This document shows positions 1-8,025 of a stretch of DNA of 64,000 nucleotides, piece after piece. Source of the stretch: an uncultured Pelagibacteraceae bacterium (GTDB lineage: Bacteria; Pseudomonadota; Alphaproteobacteria; Pelagibacterales; Pelagibacteraceae); contig CACBYG010000001.1 of NCBI GenBank assembly GCA_902543535.1, forward strand, positions 124,001-188,000. Reading direction: 5' to 3'. A program made the translations under genes and the position numbers. The notes below the pieces were generated by a model that was not told the DNA's origin, searched no databases, and worked only from the letters and a program-made list of their open reading frames with translations. Position 1 is the stretch's first letter, and each line of letters starts with the position of its first letter.

Positions 1-167
1 CTTTTTTTATAACTGATGGTATAAAATTATTACCATCTAAATTATTTCCTTTGATTGCAAAAAAAATATAATTTTTTTTAATTTCTCTATGATCAAAACA
101 AATCCCAGAAAAAAAAAGTGTTATGATATTTTTTTTTTATTTGTTGGAAGTGATCGCCTAAACGCAT
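1..167 (-). CDS. murE: MurE ligase N-terminus (UDP-MurNAc-tripeptide synthetase), partial and frameshifted
   Basis: This gene is absent from the ORF track because it is cut by the window edge and interrupted by a frameshift. An ATG two bases after the ftsI stop opens a peptide beginning MRLGDHFQQIKKKYHNTF. Just after a 9-base homopolymer (A109-A117 on the plus strand) a different frame continues as SGICFDHREIKKN and FFAIKGNNLDG, which reads like the MurE N-terminal domain (S-G-I-x-x-D-S/H-R followed by F-A-I-K-G). Removing one base of the run joins the two parts exactly. MurE adds the third amino acid of the peptidoglycan stem peptide in the cytoplasm. The position after ftsI is the normal dcw cluster place. 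Identity rests on about 50 residues. Confidence 0.75.
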
Positions 168-169
168 GA

Positions 170-1858
170 TTAATTAATTTCTATATATTTTGTGGCTAAA
201 ATGGGCCCAACTTTATCTATAATCTTTCCTGCTACTTCCACAGAAGTCCAACCAGCAGTATTATATAAAGTCCCTTTCCATCCACCTTTTCTATGTCTGT
301 ATTTATAATAATAATCTTTTGCTTTTTGTGGAGTATCTAACATCACTATAAATACATATTGAGGATTTGAAGTAGGGAATATAGATGCAAAAGTATTTAT
401 TTTAGCTTCTGAGTATGCTCCATCTTTAGGTTGATCTGCTGTTCCAGTTTTTCCACCTATTTCAAAATATTCTACATCTGCAAATTTTGCGGTGCCCTCT
501 TCTGTACTAACTATTTTTCTAAGAGCATTTACAACCTGTTCTGAAACACCTTCATTTAATAATTTTTTTTTCTTGGTTTTTTTTTCAAGATTATTATCAA
601 TAAGAGTTGGATTTATGTCGTAACCGCCATTCGATAAAATTGCATAACCTTTTGCAAGTTGGAGAATTGTAGTAGCTACACCATGACCAAAAGATGCGGT
701 TGCTAGTTTACATTTTCCAAAATTATAATTTTTTTGAGGTGCCACCTCCTCTATGTCAAACCGAATATCGCTAAGAACACCTATTTTTTCTAAAAATGAC
801 TTAAATTTTTCCGGACCAACTTTTTGAGCAATTCTTACTGAACCTATATTTCCAGATCTTACAAAGATTTGTTCTGCAGTTAAATCAGATGGAATTTCAT
901 TATCATACTCTCTGATAGGAAAACCATAACAGTTGATTGATTTTGGTAAATTTAAAAATTCAGTTTCTGGTTTAATTAGTTTTTCATTTAATGCACTAGC
1001 AAACGTAAATGCTTTAAAAACTGAACCAAGCTCATAAGTTCCTTTTGTTACTCTATTTATATAATTTACATCAGTTAGATTTTGTCTTTCATTAGGATCA
1101 AAGTCGGGTAAGGAAACAAGTGATAAAATATTTCCATTATGAATGTCCATTAAAATTGAAGCACTTCCTTTGCTTTTAAAAATTTCTTGATATTTAATTA
1201 ATTCTTCACGAATTAGAAATTGCAAATCTTTGTCTACTGTCAACCTAATAGGTTTTCTAGATTTAATTAAAATTTCATTTAAAGATTTTTCTAATCCTGA
1301 AATTCCAATATTATCATTATCTATTTGTCCAATAATATGGCTAAAAAGATTCTTTTGAGGATAAATCCTCAAAACTTTTTCTTCTGGCTTTAAAGACTTA
1401 TCCCCTAGTTTCATCAATTTTTCGTAATTTTCTTCAGAGACTTTTTTTTCAAGATAAAAAAACTTTTTAGTATTGAATTTTTTTTCTATTTCAACAAAGT
1501 CTTTGTCTGGAAAAATTAAATTTAAACTGAGTAATAATTTTTTTTGATTTATAACATCCGATGTTTTTAAGCCAATATCAATTGAATTAACTGTTTTTGC
1601 TAAATAATTACCATTAATATCTGTAATATCAGCTCTATAAAGCTGATCCTTAATTAGAGGGGTATTAATTTTTTCTCCCTTAGAATAAAGTGAACCAAGT
1701 TTGATTAAATGAATAGAGTAAATTGTATAAATTATAAAAAAAATGAAAAAAATAAAAGCAACTCTGTTAAACTTAATATTTAATCCAGTTTTTTTCTTTT
1801 GATAAATAAAATCATTTTCTAGGTCTACTATCGTCAAATTTGATCTAGATTTGTTCAT
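170..1858 (-). CDS. ftsI: Peptidoglycan transpeptidase FtsI (PBP3)
   Basis: Class B penicillin-binding protein that cross-links septal peptidoglycan in the periplasm. It has a short cytoplasmic N-terminus, one membrane segment at about residues 33-52, a dimerisation domain, and then the transpeptidase domain. All three active-site motifs are present: SVFK at about 279, SGN at about 335 and KTG at about 470. The length of 562 aa is normal. The start overlaps the ftsL stop by one base (TAATG), so translational coupling is likely, and murE follows two bases after the stop. It belongs to the mraZ-led division operon. Confidence 0.96.
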   Translation of the reverse strand: MNKSRSNLTIVDLENDFIYQKKKTGLNIKFNRVAFIFFIFFIIYTIYSIHLIKLGSLYSKGEKINTPLIKDQLYRADITDINGNYLAKTVNSIDIGLKTSDVINQKKLLLSLNLIFPDKDFVEIEKKFNTKKFFYLEKKVSEENYEKLMKLGDKSLKPEEKVLRIYPQKNLFSHIIGQIDNDNIGISGLEKSLNEILIKSRKPIRLTVDKDLQFLIREELIKYQEIFKSKGSASILMDIHNGNILSLVSLPDFDPNERQNLTDVNYINRVTKGTYELGSVFKAFTFASALNEKLIKPETEFLNLPKSINCYGFPIREYDNEIPSDLTAEQIFVRSGNIGSVRIAQKVGPEKFKSFLEKIGVLSDIRFDIEEVAPQKNYNFGKCKLATASFGHGVATTILQLAKGYAILSNGGYDINPTLIDNNLEKKTKKKKLLNEGVSEQVVNALRKIVSTEEGTAKFADVEYFEIGGKTGTADQPKDGAYSEAKINTFASIFPTSNPQYVFIVMLDTPQKAKDYYYKYRHRKGGWKGTLYNTAGWTSVEVAGKIIDKVGPILATKYIEIN

Positions 1859-2163
1859 TATTCTTTTATTATTTTTAGATCTTTGATATTTCTTTCGTTT
1901 TTTGAAATATTGTAAATTTTAATATTTTTTATATTTTTTTGAATTAATTGATCTTCAAAATATAAAGACTGAAACTCTTGTAGTTTCTCTGCTGAACTTA
2001 AATAATCATTCTCTAACAATATATTTTCGTATTCAGCTTCTAACACTCTTATACTTTCCTTCATTGTAAATAATTCGTCTTCCATTTGTTTTGCTGTATT
2101 TTTTATTACTGCTGTGAATAAAATTAATGAAAAAATAAGGAATATTAGAACAATTTTTTTCAT
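1858..2163 (-). CDS. ftsL: Cell division protein FtsL-like
   Basis: A 101-residue bitopic protein. It has a short basic N-terminus, one hydrophobic segment at about residues 4-20, then a charged, heptad-like stretch (about 25-75) expected to form a coiled coil. FtsL proteins are poorly conserved in sequence, so the call rests on size, topology and its place between rsmH and ftsI, where ftsL is normally found. FtsL acts in the divisome with FtsB and FtsQ to activate FtsW and FtsI. The gene overlaps rsmH by four bases (ATGA) and ftsI by one. Confidence 0.82.
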   Translation of the reverse strand: MKKIVLIFLIFSLILFTAVIKNTAKQMEDELFTMKESIRVLEAEYENILLENDYLSSAEKLQEFQSLYFEDQLIQKNIKNIKIYNISKNERNIKDLKIIKE

Positions 2164-3170
2164 AATTTTTCTCCAAAATTTTCGATGTCAATTAAATTTT
2201 TAAATTGATTGTCAATATCAGTATGAAAATCAAAAAAATCAGTTTTTTTTATAGCGTATCTTAATTTAGCGGACCTAGAGGAAGGGTTTTCATTTAATTC
2301 CTGATCATTAGGTGTAATTGGTTTTTTTTTAATTAAATCAAAAAGTGTTTCACTTTGTTCAGTTAAAGGAGCATATCTTGAAACACTTTTACTTTCTGAA
2401 AGACTTTTTAAAAAATATTTAACTATTTTGTCCTCTAAAGAATGAAATGTAACTACGGCTAGAACTCCATCTTTTTTTAAAATTTTTGTAGCATTGATCA
2501 AGCCATAAATTAATTCACTAATCTCTTTATTAACAAAAATTCTTAAAGCTTGAAAAGTTTTAGTAGAATTATTAATTCTAAAATTTTTTCTTCTTTTTGA
2601 ATTGTCAATTATTTTAACAAGACCCTGGGTATCAATTTTCTTTTTAATTCTTTCTTTGATAATATTTCTTGCTATATATTTTCCATCTTTTTCATCCCCA
2701 AAAAATTTAAAAATTTTCTCTAATTCTTTTTGATCTAGTTTATTTATTGCATCCTCTGCTGAAAAGGAATTTAACCCTAATTGCATATTTAATTTTCCAA
2801 TTGACTCAAATGATAACCCCTTATTTGGGTCTTTTATTTGAGCATAAGAATATCCTAAATCAAATATAACACCTCTAACATTTTCGTTTTTTAGTTTTAG
2901 GTTTTTTAATTGGCTAAATTTTGTATTTTTAAACTTGAATCTATCTTCAAACTTTTTTTCAAGTTTAAATGCAACTTTTTCACTTTCAGGATCTCTATCT
3001 AAAGCAATTACTTTAGTTTTATCAAATTCTAAGATTTTTTTTGTGTAACCACCTTGGCCAAAAGTACAATCAATAAATGTGCCGCCATATTGAGGGGAAA
3101 TAATGCTAATAATTTCTTTTAGCAACACCGGGTAATGCTTTTGCATAATCGGTGTTATGGCGGCGTCCAT
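2160..3170 (-). CDS. rsmH: 16S rRNA (cytosine1402-N4)-methyltransferase RsmH
   Basis: A 336-aa SAM-dependent methyltransferase that modifies C1402 in the ribosomal P site. Recognisable features are HYPVLLKE near the N-terminus, the SAM-binding loop [10 protein letters not shown] (about residues 34-43), the conserved [10 protein letters not shown] segment (DLGxSSxQ in most homologues), the inserted helical domain, and [10 protein letters not shown] near residue 240 followed by SRSAKLRYA at the C-terminal end. It is normally the gene directly after mraZ, but here ftsZ lies in between, 18 bp upstream. The start could be Met1 or Met9; the full ORF start is kept. Confidence 0.96.
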   Translation of the reverse strand: MDAAITPIMQKHYPVLLKEIISIISPQYGGTFIDCTFGQGGYTKKILEFDKTKVIALDRDPESEKVAFKLEKKFEDRFKFKNTKFSQLKNLKLKNENVRGVIFDLGYSYAQIKDPNKGLSFESIGKLNMQLGLNSFSAEDAINKLDQKELEKIFKFFGDEKDGKYIARNIIKERIKKKIDTQGLVKIIDNSKRRKNFRINNSTKTFQALRIFVNKEISELIYGLINATKILKKDGVLAVVTFHSLEDKIVKYFLKSLSESKSVSRYAPLTEQSETLFDLIKKKPITPNDQELNENPSSRSAKLRYAIKKTDFFDFHTDIDNQFKNLIDIENFGEKL

Positions 3171-3188
3171 TTATTTCTTTGAAGACCA

Positions 3189-4670
3189 TTAATTTTTTTG
3201 TCTTCTCAGGAATGCTGGTATTTCAAGATCATCTTCTTCTTCATCGTCAGAGGATAATAAATCTTCTGGACTTGAATTTTCGGATTCTGAACTAAATAAA
3301 TCTGGAGAGTCTGAATCCACTCCAAACTCTTTTAAATCGTTTGAAACATCTTCCTCTACAATGTCTTGTGCATTAGTATCATGCTGTATCTCTATAGCTT
3401 CTTGTGTGAAGGATTTCTCCATCTCATTTACTGTTGCGTCTTCGACAACACTTTCTGTCTCAGGATTTGCACTTTCTAAAACCTCTTCATTTGTAACATT
3501 TGTATGAGTAGCTTCACTCTGTTGCTCTTGAACTATTTCATTCTCAAGCTTTAAAGCATTAGCACCGTTCGTAATTGGACTTGTAGCTGTGGCGGTCGAG
3601 AAATTAAAAGAAGCAGATGATCCAATATTTGAAAAATCTGAATAACCAGGATTACGATTGTGAATTCTGTGAACCATATTCACAACTGATTTTGACTCTG
3701 GTTGTTGGCCATCCAATGATGTTGCAACAATTGAAACTCTAATTTTGCCATCTAATTCGGAGTCTGTTATAGCTCCAATTATAACTTCTGCTTCAGAATC
3801 TACTTCAGATCTAATTTTATTAACTACCTCGTCAACTTCGAAAAGTTTAAGGTCCTTTCCACCTGTTATGTTAACTAATAAACCTCTAGCTCCCTTCAAA
3901 GTATAATCATCTATTAATGGATTATTAATTGCCATTTCTGTAGCTTGCATTGCACGACCTTCTCCTTCAGCCTCACCTGTTCCCATCATGGCTTTACCCA
4001 TTGAAGCCATTACAGTTTCAACATCTGCAAAATCTAAGTTAATTATTCCAGGCCTTACCATAAGATCTGTCACACTTTGAACTCCATGCATTAAAACATT
4101 ATTTGACAGATTAAATGACTCCTCAAATGTTGTTTGTTCATTAGCTATTTTAAATAAGTTTTGATTTGGAATAACAATTATTGTATCGACATGTTTTCTT
4201 AATTCTTCTAAACCTTGTTGTGCTCTTCTCATTCTTGAGGGGCCTTCGTATAAAAATGGAAGTGTTACAACTCCCACAGTTAAAATATTTAATTCTTTAG
4301 CAGCTCTTGCAATGACATGAGCTGCACCAGTGCCCGTTCCACCGCCCATGCCTGCTGCAATAAAAACCATGTTTGCACCTTGTAAGGTATTTACAATTTC
4401 ATTTAATGACTCATCAGCTGCAGCTTGGCCAATATCAATTTTTGCTCCTGCACCTAAACCTTTAGTTAAATTTAAGCCTATTTGGATTCTTGATTTTGCT
4501 TTGCTTAACTTTAAATCTTGAGCATCAGTATTCACTGCAATAAACTCCACTCCTTGCATATTATTTTCAATCATCTCGTTAATTGCATTACCACCTGCTC
4601 CTCCAACTCCTAATACTAGTAGTCGTGGTTGTAGCTCTTTAATTTCTGGTGCTTTAAAGTTAATTGTCAT
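3189..4670 (-). CDS. ftsZ: Cell division GTPase FtsZ
   Basis: Tubulin-like GTPase that polymerises into the cytokinetic Z ring. The 493-aa protein shows the nucleotide-binding loops (GVGGAGGNAI at about 21-30 and the tubulin signature GGGTGTGAA at about 109-117), then the T7 region with NLDFADVETVM, the C-terminal GTPase subdomain, a long acidic Asp/Glu/Ser-rich linker (about 370-475) and the conserved terminal peptide DLEIPAFLRRQ that binds FtsA and other partners. It lies one base after the mraZ stop and 18 bp before rsmH. In most bacteria ftsZ closes the dcw cluster after ftsA, so this position is unusual. Confidence 0.97.
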   Translation of the reverse strand: MTINFKAPEIKELQPRLLVLGVGGAGGNAINEMIENNMQGVEFIAVNTDAQDLKLSKAKSRIQIGLNLTKGLGAGAKIDIGQAAADESLNEIVNTLQGANMVFIAAGMGGGTGTGAAHVIARAAKELNILTVGVVTLPFLYEGPSRMRRAQQGLEELRKHVDTIIVIPNQNLFKIANEQTTFEESFNLSNNVLMHGVQSVTDLMVRPGIINLDFADVETVMASMGKAMMGTGEAEGEGRAMQATEMAINNPLIDDYTLKGARGLLVNITGGKDLKLFEVDEVVNKIRSEVDSEAEVIIGAITDSELDGKIRVSIVATSLDGQQPESKSVVNMVHRIHNRNPGYSDFSNIGSSASFNFSTATATSPITNGANALKLENEIVQEQQSEATHTNVTNEEVLESANPETESVVEDATVNEMEKSFTQEAIEIQHDTNAQDIVEEDVSNDLKEFGVDSDSPDLFSSESENSSPEDLLSSDDEEEDDLEIPAFLRRQKN

Positions 4671-4671
4671 C

Positions 4672-5139
4672 TTAGTTCCCCTTATAGTTGTTTAAATGTT
4701 TTTCCCATTTAAGGTTCGCTCGATTTAAATTTGCTTTTTTCCTTGCATTTACCTTAAATTTTTCAAAAGCTGTTGGTTCCCATATTTGAAAGGTTTGACC
4801 TTGACCAACAAACAACATGCTATTTTTTATTTTAGCATGTTTTAATAATTTTAATGAAATTGAAATTCTTCCTTCACTATCAAATTGTAAATTAGTACTA
4901 TCTGATAGAATTGAGGTTGCAAAAAAATCTCTTTTTTCCTCAAAAGGATTTAAAGTATCTATTGCTGAGGAAATTTTTTCAATTCGATCTTGCGAACATG
5001 CCTCTATAGCTGAATTATTAAATGAAGGGTAACAGATAACACTGTTGTATCCTAAATTTGACAAGTAAGATCTGAAACTAGCAGGCACTGAAACTCGTCC
5101 CTTTTTGTCTAATTTGTTCTCGTAAGTACTTAAAAACAT
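4672..5139 (-). CDS. mraZ: Transcriptional regulator MraZ
   Basis: A 155-aa protein with two SpoVT/AbrB-like repeats, visible as DKKGRVSVPASFR (about residues 11-23) and DSEGRISISLKLL (about 87-99). MraZ forms ring-shaped oligomers and binds TGGGN direct repeats in its own promoter, acting as a dcw-operon repressor in characterised bacteria. An exact three-copy TGGGN array lies 29-53 bp upstream of this start, supporting autoregulation. The gene leads the division operon and is followed one base later by ftsZ instead of the expected rsmH. Confidence 0.96.
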   Translation of the reverse strand: MFLSTYENKLDKKGRVSVPASFRSYLSNLGYNSVICYPSFNNSAIEACSQDRIEKISSAIDTLNPFEEKRDFFATSILSDSTNLQFDSEGRISISLKLLKHAKIKNSMLFVGQGQTFQIWEPTAFEKFKVNARKKANLNRANLKWEKHLNNYKGN

Positions 5140-5167
5140 AAATTTTATAATATTTAAATTCCATAAT

Positions 5168-5192
5168 TGGGAATATATGGGAATATATGGGT
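5168..5192. promoter_or_regulatory. MraZ box array: three TGGGN repeats with 10-bp period
   Basis: On the plus strand, TGGGA (5168-5172), TGGGA (5178-5182) and TGGGT (5188-5192) are separated by two identical 5-bp spacers, ATATA. This matches the described operator of Escherichia coli MraZ (TGGGN repeats separated by 5 bp). The array spans the spacer edge, the -10 and the expected start site of the mraZ promoter, so a bound MraZ ring would block transcription. The TGGG strand is the one opposite to the mraZ coding strand. Confidence 0.88.
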
Positions 5193-5210
5193 ATTTATAT
5201 TCTCTGTCAA
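5182..5210 (-). promoter_or_regulatory. mraZ operon promoter, TTGACA-N17-TATATT
   Basis: On the minus strand a perfect -35 hexamer TTGACA (5210-5205) is followed after 17 bp by TATATT (5187-5182). The predicted start is near 5175, leaving a leader of about 35 nt before the mraZ ATG at 5139. The MraZ boxes overlap the -10 and start region. This is one of the best sigma-70 matches in the window and probably drives mraZ, ftsZ, rsmH, ftsL, ftsI and murE. Confidence 0.72.
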
Positions 5211-5354
5211 ACCTAGAATCATTAATATTCTAAAGCAAATTTGATAGTTTTTCTTAAGTTCTTATAAAAAATTTAAATAAATCTGTTTATAATTTTGTAA
5301 TTTGACTACCAAAAAGGAGAACATTTAAAGCTAGTTCACTAGGTCTAAAGAGAA

Positions 5355-5377
5355 CATTTACCTTATTTTAGTAAATG
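5355..5377 (-). terminator. Possible weak terminator hairpin after rnpB
   Basis: On the minus strand, just past the rnpB 3' end, CATTTAC and GTAAATG form a 7-bp stem around a 9-nt loop, followed by TTCTCTTT. The stem is AT-rich and the T tract is interrupted, so termination would be weak. It could also mark a processing site. The rest of 5211-5354, between this hairpin and the mraZ promoter, holds no ORF I can support; it contains an 11-bp direct repeat. Confidence 0.35.
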
Positions 5378-5388
5378 ATAAGTAGCTT

Positions 5389-5742
5389 GCCAGATAAACT
5401 ATAAGCCGGTTTCTGTCGTTTAAACTTATCATTTGTCTAGGCTTAAGATCACTCTTAAGCTCAAGCAACTAACCCTGATGACTAGCCAAGGAAGGCTTTT
5501 AGTTTTTCAACAATGTCATCTCTACTTAGTCTTGCTCCCAGTGGGGTTTTCCAGCGTTCATTGTTACCAATAGAACCGGTGTGCTCTTACCACACCTTTT
5601 CACCCTTGCCATGTTATGGCGGTTTATTTTCTGTGGCACTATCCCTAGGGTTGCCCCCGCCAGGTATTACCTGGCACTGTTTCCTTGTAGAGTCCGGACT
5701 TTCCTCTTTAACAAGTTAAAGCGATAAGTCGTTTATCTGGCC
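5389..5742 (-). ncRNA. rnpB: RNase P RNA, bacterial type A
   Basis: The catalytic RNA of RNase P, which removes tRNA 5' leaders. On the minus strand the universally conserved GAGGAAAGTCCGGACTC lies at 5706-5690 and the 3' signature ACAGAAACCGGCTTAT at 5416-5401. The ends pair as helix P1: GGCCAGATAAAC at the 5' end (5742-5731) with GTTTATCTGGC at the 3' end (5399-5389). That gives a molecule of about 354 nt, normal for type A. The 68-aa ORF predicted on the other strand at 5513-5719 is a shadow. The ends are defined by P1 pairing, accurate to a few bases. Confidence 0.96.
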
Positions 5743-5749
5743 AAAAGAA

Positions 5750-5779
5750 TTTATAACTTAACTATAAAATATCAAGCAA
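5750..5779 (-). promoter_or_regulatory. rnpB promoter, TTGCTT-N18-TATAAA
   Basis: On the minus strand TTGCTT (5779-5774) and TATAAA (5755-5750) are separated by 18 bp. The -10 is followed by seven bases and then the first G of RNase P helix P1, which is the expected start-site distance. The -35 overlaps the stop region of the upstream amidase gene. Confidence 0.6.
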
Positions 5780-6518
5780 ATTTATGTAAGTTTTTTATTA
5801 AGTTTTTGGTTATAAACAAACATTCTTGATCGATAATGCCATTTACAAGATCTTGCCTAAATCTTCTCTGAAATGCTGCTGTTAAAATCTTCATGTATTT
5901 AGTTTTATTTAAATTTAAATTCTGAGGATATCCAATTTTGTAAAGATTTTTGATAAAAATATCTTTCTCCAAATAACTTACTTTTTTATTTCTATTAATT
6001 AAAAGTGTTTTAGGTTCTACTCTATGCCAGTAACTAATTTTATTTCTTGACAAATACATCCATGGGAATTTTTCACCTGGATCTGTTTTTCGATCAGGAG
6101 CAATGTCAGAATGACCTAAAATCAAATTAGATTTTATTTTATATTTTTTAATTAAAAATCTACATAATTTTATAATTGAGTTTATTTGTTTTTTTGTAAA
6201 CTTTTCATTTTTATAATCGTGGCCTGAATTACTAATCTCTATTCCTATGGAATATTTATTAATCGATTTATATTTTTTCCAAGAAGAGATGCCTGCATGC
6301 CAAGAAATATACAAATCAGGAACTAAAGATAATATTTCTCCATTTTTTTTAATGAAATAGTGAGAACTAACTTTTGATTTCTCATTTGTTAATAGTTTGA
6401 TTGCATCAATTTCTTTCTTCATCCCAGTATAATGAAAAATAATAAATTTAATATTATTTGGTTTTCTTTTTTTGGTGTCAAAATTTGGAGAGTAATTCAG
6501 AGTTGTATTCATTCTCAA
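5772..6518 (-). CDS. AmpD-like N-acetylmuramoyl-L-alanine amidase
   Basis: A 248-aa Amidase_2 (PGRP-fold) zinc hydrolase expected to cut the bond between N-acetylmuramic acid and L-alanine in peptidoglycan or its recycling fragments. The likely zinc ligands are visible: His in IIFHYTGM (about residue 29), His in LGHSDIAPDRKTDPG (about 139), and the DPG turn carrying the Asp. WHAGIS near residue 73 and GIEISNSG near 93 are also typical. There is no signal peptide, which favours a cytoplasmic AmpD-type recycling role over a secreted AmiD. The C-terminal 80 residues look like a small helical extension. An alternative start is Met3. Confidence 0.85.
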   Translation of the reverse strand: MRMNTTLNYSPNFDTKKRKPNNIKFIIFHYTGMKKEIDAIKLLTNEKSKVSSHYFIKKNGEILSLVPDLYISWHAGISSWKKYKSINKYSIGIEISNSGHDYKNEKFTKKQINSIIKLCRFLIKKYKIKSNLILGHSDIAPDRKTDPGEKFPWMYLSRNKISYWHRVEPKTLLINRNKKVSYLEKDIFIKNLYKIGYPQNLNLNKTKYMKILTAAFQRRFRQDLVNGIIDQECLFITKNLIKNLHKFA

Positions 6519-6616
6519 TTTAAGTATTAATTTTGGCTATTTATAAACACTTTATAGACACCTTTTAAAATTAAATACTATTTTATAATTGATAATTATA
6601 TAATATAAAATTGATC

Positions 6617-7414
6617 ATGTTTAGAAAATTAGTAATAGCTGTAATATCTGTATTTCTATTTACGTTTAGTGCAAATGCAGGCTCCGATGGTGAATTAGTA
6701 TTAAAAGAAAATCAAACAAAAGAAATAAAAGATTGTTTTGAAAAATTAAATAGAGCAACATTTTCATTCAACCAAGGTTTAGATAAAGCAATTATTAAAC
6801 CAATAGCCAAGGGCTACAGAAATTTACCAGATCCAATCCAAAAAGGTACCAAGAACGCTGTCACTAACTTGTCTAACCTTGTAACTATACCTAACAATGT
6901 TTTGCAGGGTGATGTTAAATCAGCAATGATAAATACTGGTAGATTAGTTGTTAATACAACAGTTGGACTATTGGGTACTATCGATGTAGCAAATAAAATT
7001 GGTTTTCCAAAATATATAAAAGAGGACTATGGACAAACATTAGGAAAATGGGGTATCGGTCCAGGTTGTTATGTAGTCCTTCCAGTTTTGGGTCCTTCAA
7101 CACTTAGAGATACAGCTGGTTCTTTTGCAAACGTAATGGGAGGCGACCCTTGGTACAACGCTTCAGTTCACGGAAATAACGAATTTTTAAGTGAAGGTCT
7201 CTTTATTGCTTCTAAAGCTATAAGTGGTGTTGAATTCAGAGCAAATAATCTCGAGTCTTTTGATAACCTTGAGCAAAACTCTATAGACTTCTATGCATCA
7301 GTAAGAAGTTTGTACGTACAAGATAGAGAAAATAAAATTGAGAACAATCAAAGAGGAAATGTAGAAATTATTTATAAGAATGAAGAGGACTGGGAAGAAA
7401 TAGATAGTAATTAG
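6617..7414 (+). CDS. mlaA: MlaA/VacJ-family outer-membrane lipid transport protein
   Basis: MlaA removes phospholipids from the outer leaflet of the outer membrane and passes them to MlaC. The ORF track begins at a TTG; the ATG six bases later (6617) gives a cleaner signal peptide, MFRKLVIAV...SANAG. Family features include FNRxxFxFN-like LNRATFSFNQGLDKAIIKP (about 40-60), N-x-L-x-x-P-N-N around TIPNNVLQGD, and the GxxYGQTLGxWG-like DYGQTLGKWGIGPG near 140-153. Unlike the E. coli lipoprotein, no lipobox cysteine is present; the signal peptide looks like type I. mlaC follows 20 bp downstream, so the two probably form a unit. Confidence 0.9.
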   Translation: MFRKLVIAVISVFLFTFSANAGSDGELVLKENQTKEIKDCFEKLNRATFSFNQGLDKAIIKPIAKGYRNLPDPIQKGTKNAVTNLSNLVTIPNNVLQGDVKSAMINTGRLVVNTTVGLLGTIDVANKIGFPKYIKEDYGQTLGKWGIGPGCYVVLPVLGPSTLRDTAGSFANVMGGDPWYNASVHGNNEFLSEGLFIASKAISGVEFRANNLESFDNLEQNSIDFYASVRSLYVQDRENKIENNQRGNVEIIYKNEEDWEEIDSN

Positions 7415-7434
7415 CTTTAAAGAGCAAAGCAAAC

Positions 7435-8019
7435 ATGAAAAAAATTCTTATAATTTTGTTACTCTTTAATCTAAATTTTGAACAGGTAGCTTCTATTGAG
7501 CCTGAGATATTTGTTCAGTCTACTGTTAATAGAGCATCTCAAATTTTATCTAAAAGTATTTCAAAAGAAGAGAAGATGAATCAATTAAAATCTATTGCTA
7601 AAGATACAGTTGATATAAGAGGTGTAGGTTTTTATTCTTTAGGATCAGTTAGAAAAAATTTAAATAATAATCAAAAAAAAAAATATTTAGAGTTATTTGA
7701 AAATTATTTTTTAAAAAGTTTTTCTAGTAGATTATCTGAATATACTAACCCAAAAATTGAAGTACAGGGGAAAGAAATTTTGAATGAAAACTATACAATC
7801 GTAAATAGTTTATTGGTTGGAACATCAGAAAGACCTGAAATAAAAATTGATTGGAGAGTTTATACTAAAAATCCAGATAACCCACTGATAAGAGATTTAA
7901 TTATTGAAGGATTAAGTTTAGCAAGAACTCAAAAAGAGGAATTCTCATCAATATTAAATTCTAATGATGGAGATATAAATGCTTTATTCAAAACGTTAGA
8001 GGAATTTTCTAAAAATTAA
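7435..8019 (+). CDS. mlaC: MlaC/Ttg2D-like periplasmic phospholipid carrier
   Basis: A 194-aa secreted protein with an N-terminal hydrophobic signal segment (about residues 1-20). The family's typical features are visible: IAKDTVDIRGVGFYSLG (about 50-66), Q/K-rich helix with YLELFENYFLKSFSSRLSEY, and the C-terminal RDLIIEGLSLARTQKEEFSSIL segment. MlaC shuttles phospholipids across the periplasm between MlaA and the inner-membrane MlaFEDB transporter, which is not in this window. It directly follows mlaA. Divergence from reference sequences is high, so the call relies on both motif pattern and pairing. Confidence 0.85.
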   Translation: MKKILIILLLFNLNFEQVASIEPEIFVQSTVNRASQILSKSISKEEKMNQLKSIAKDTVDIRGVGFYSLGSVRKNLNNNQKKKYLELFENYFLKSFSSRLSEYTNPKIEVQGKEILNENYTIVNSLLVGTSERPEIKIDWRVYTKNPDNPLIRDLIIEGLSLARTQKEEFSSILNSNDGDINALFKTLEEFSKN

Positions 8020-8025
8020 TTTATT

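Noticed and set aside
5168-5192. AATATATGGG repeats considered as a small satellite or CRISPR-like array
   Set aside because: Only three units, exact MraZ operator period, and position at the mraZ promoter explain it better.
5513-5719. 68-aa ORF on plus strand
   Set aside because: It lies wholly within the rnpB gene on the other strand; its Gly/Pro/Cys-rich peptide is the shadow of structured RNA.
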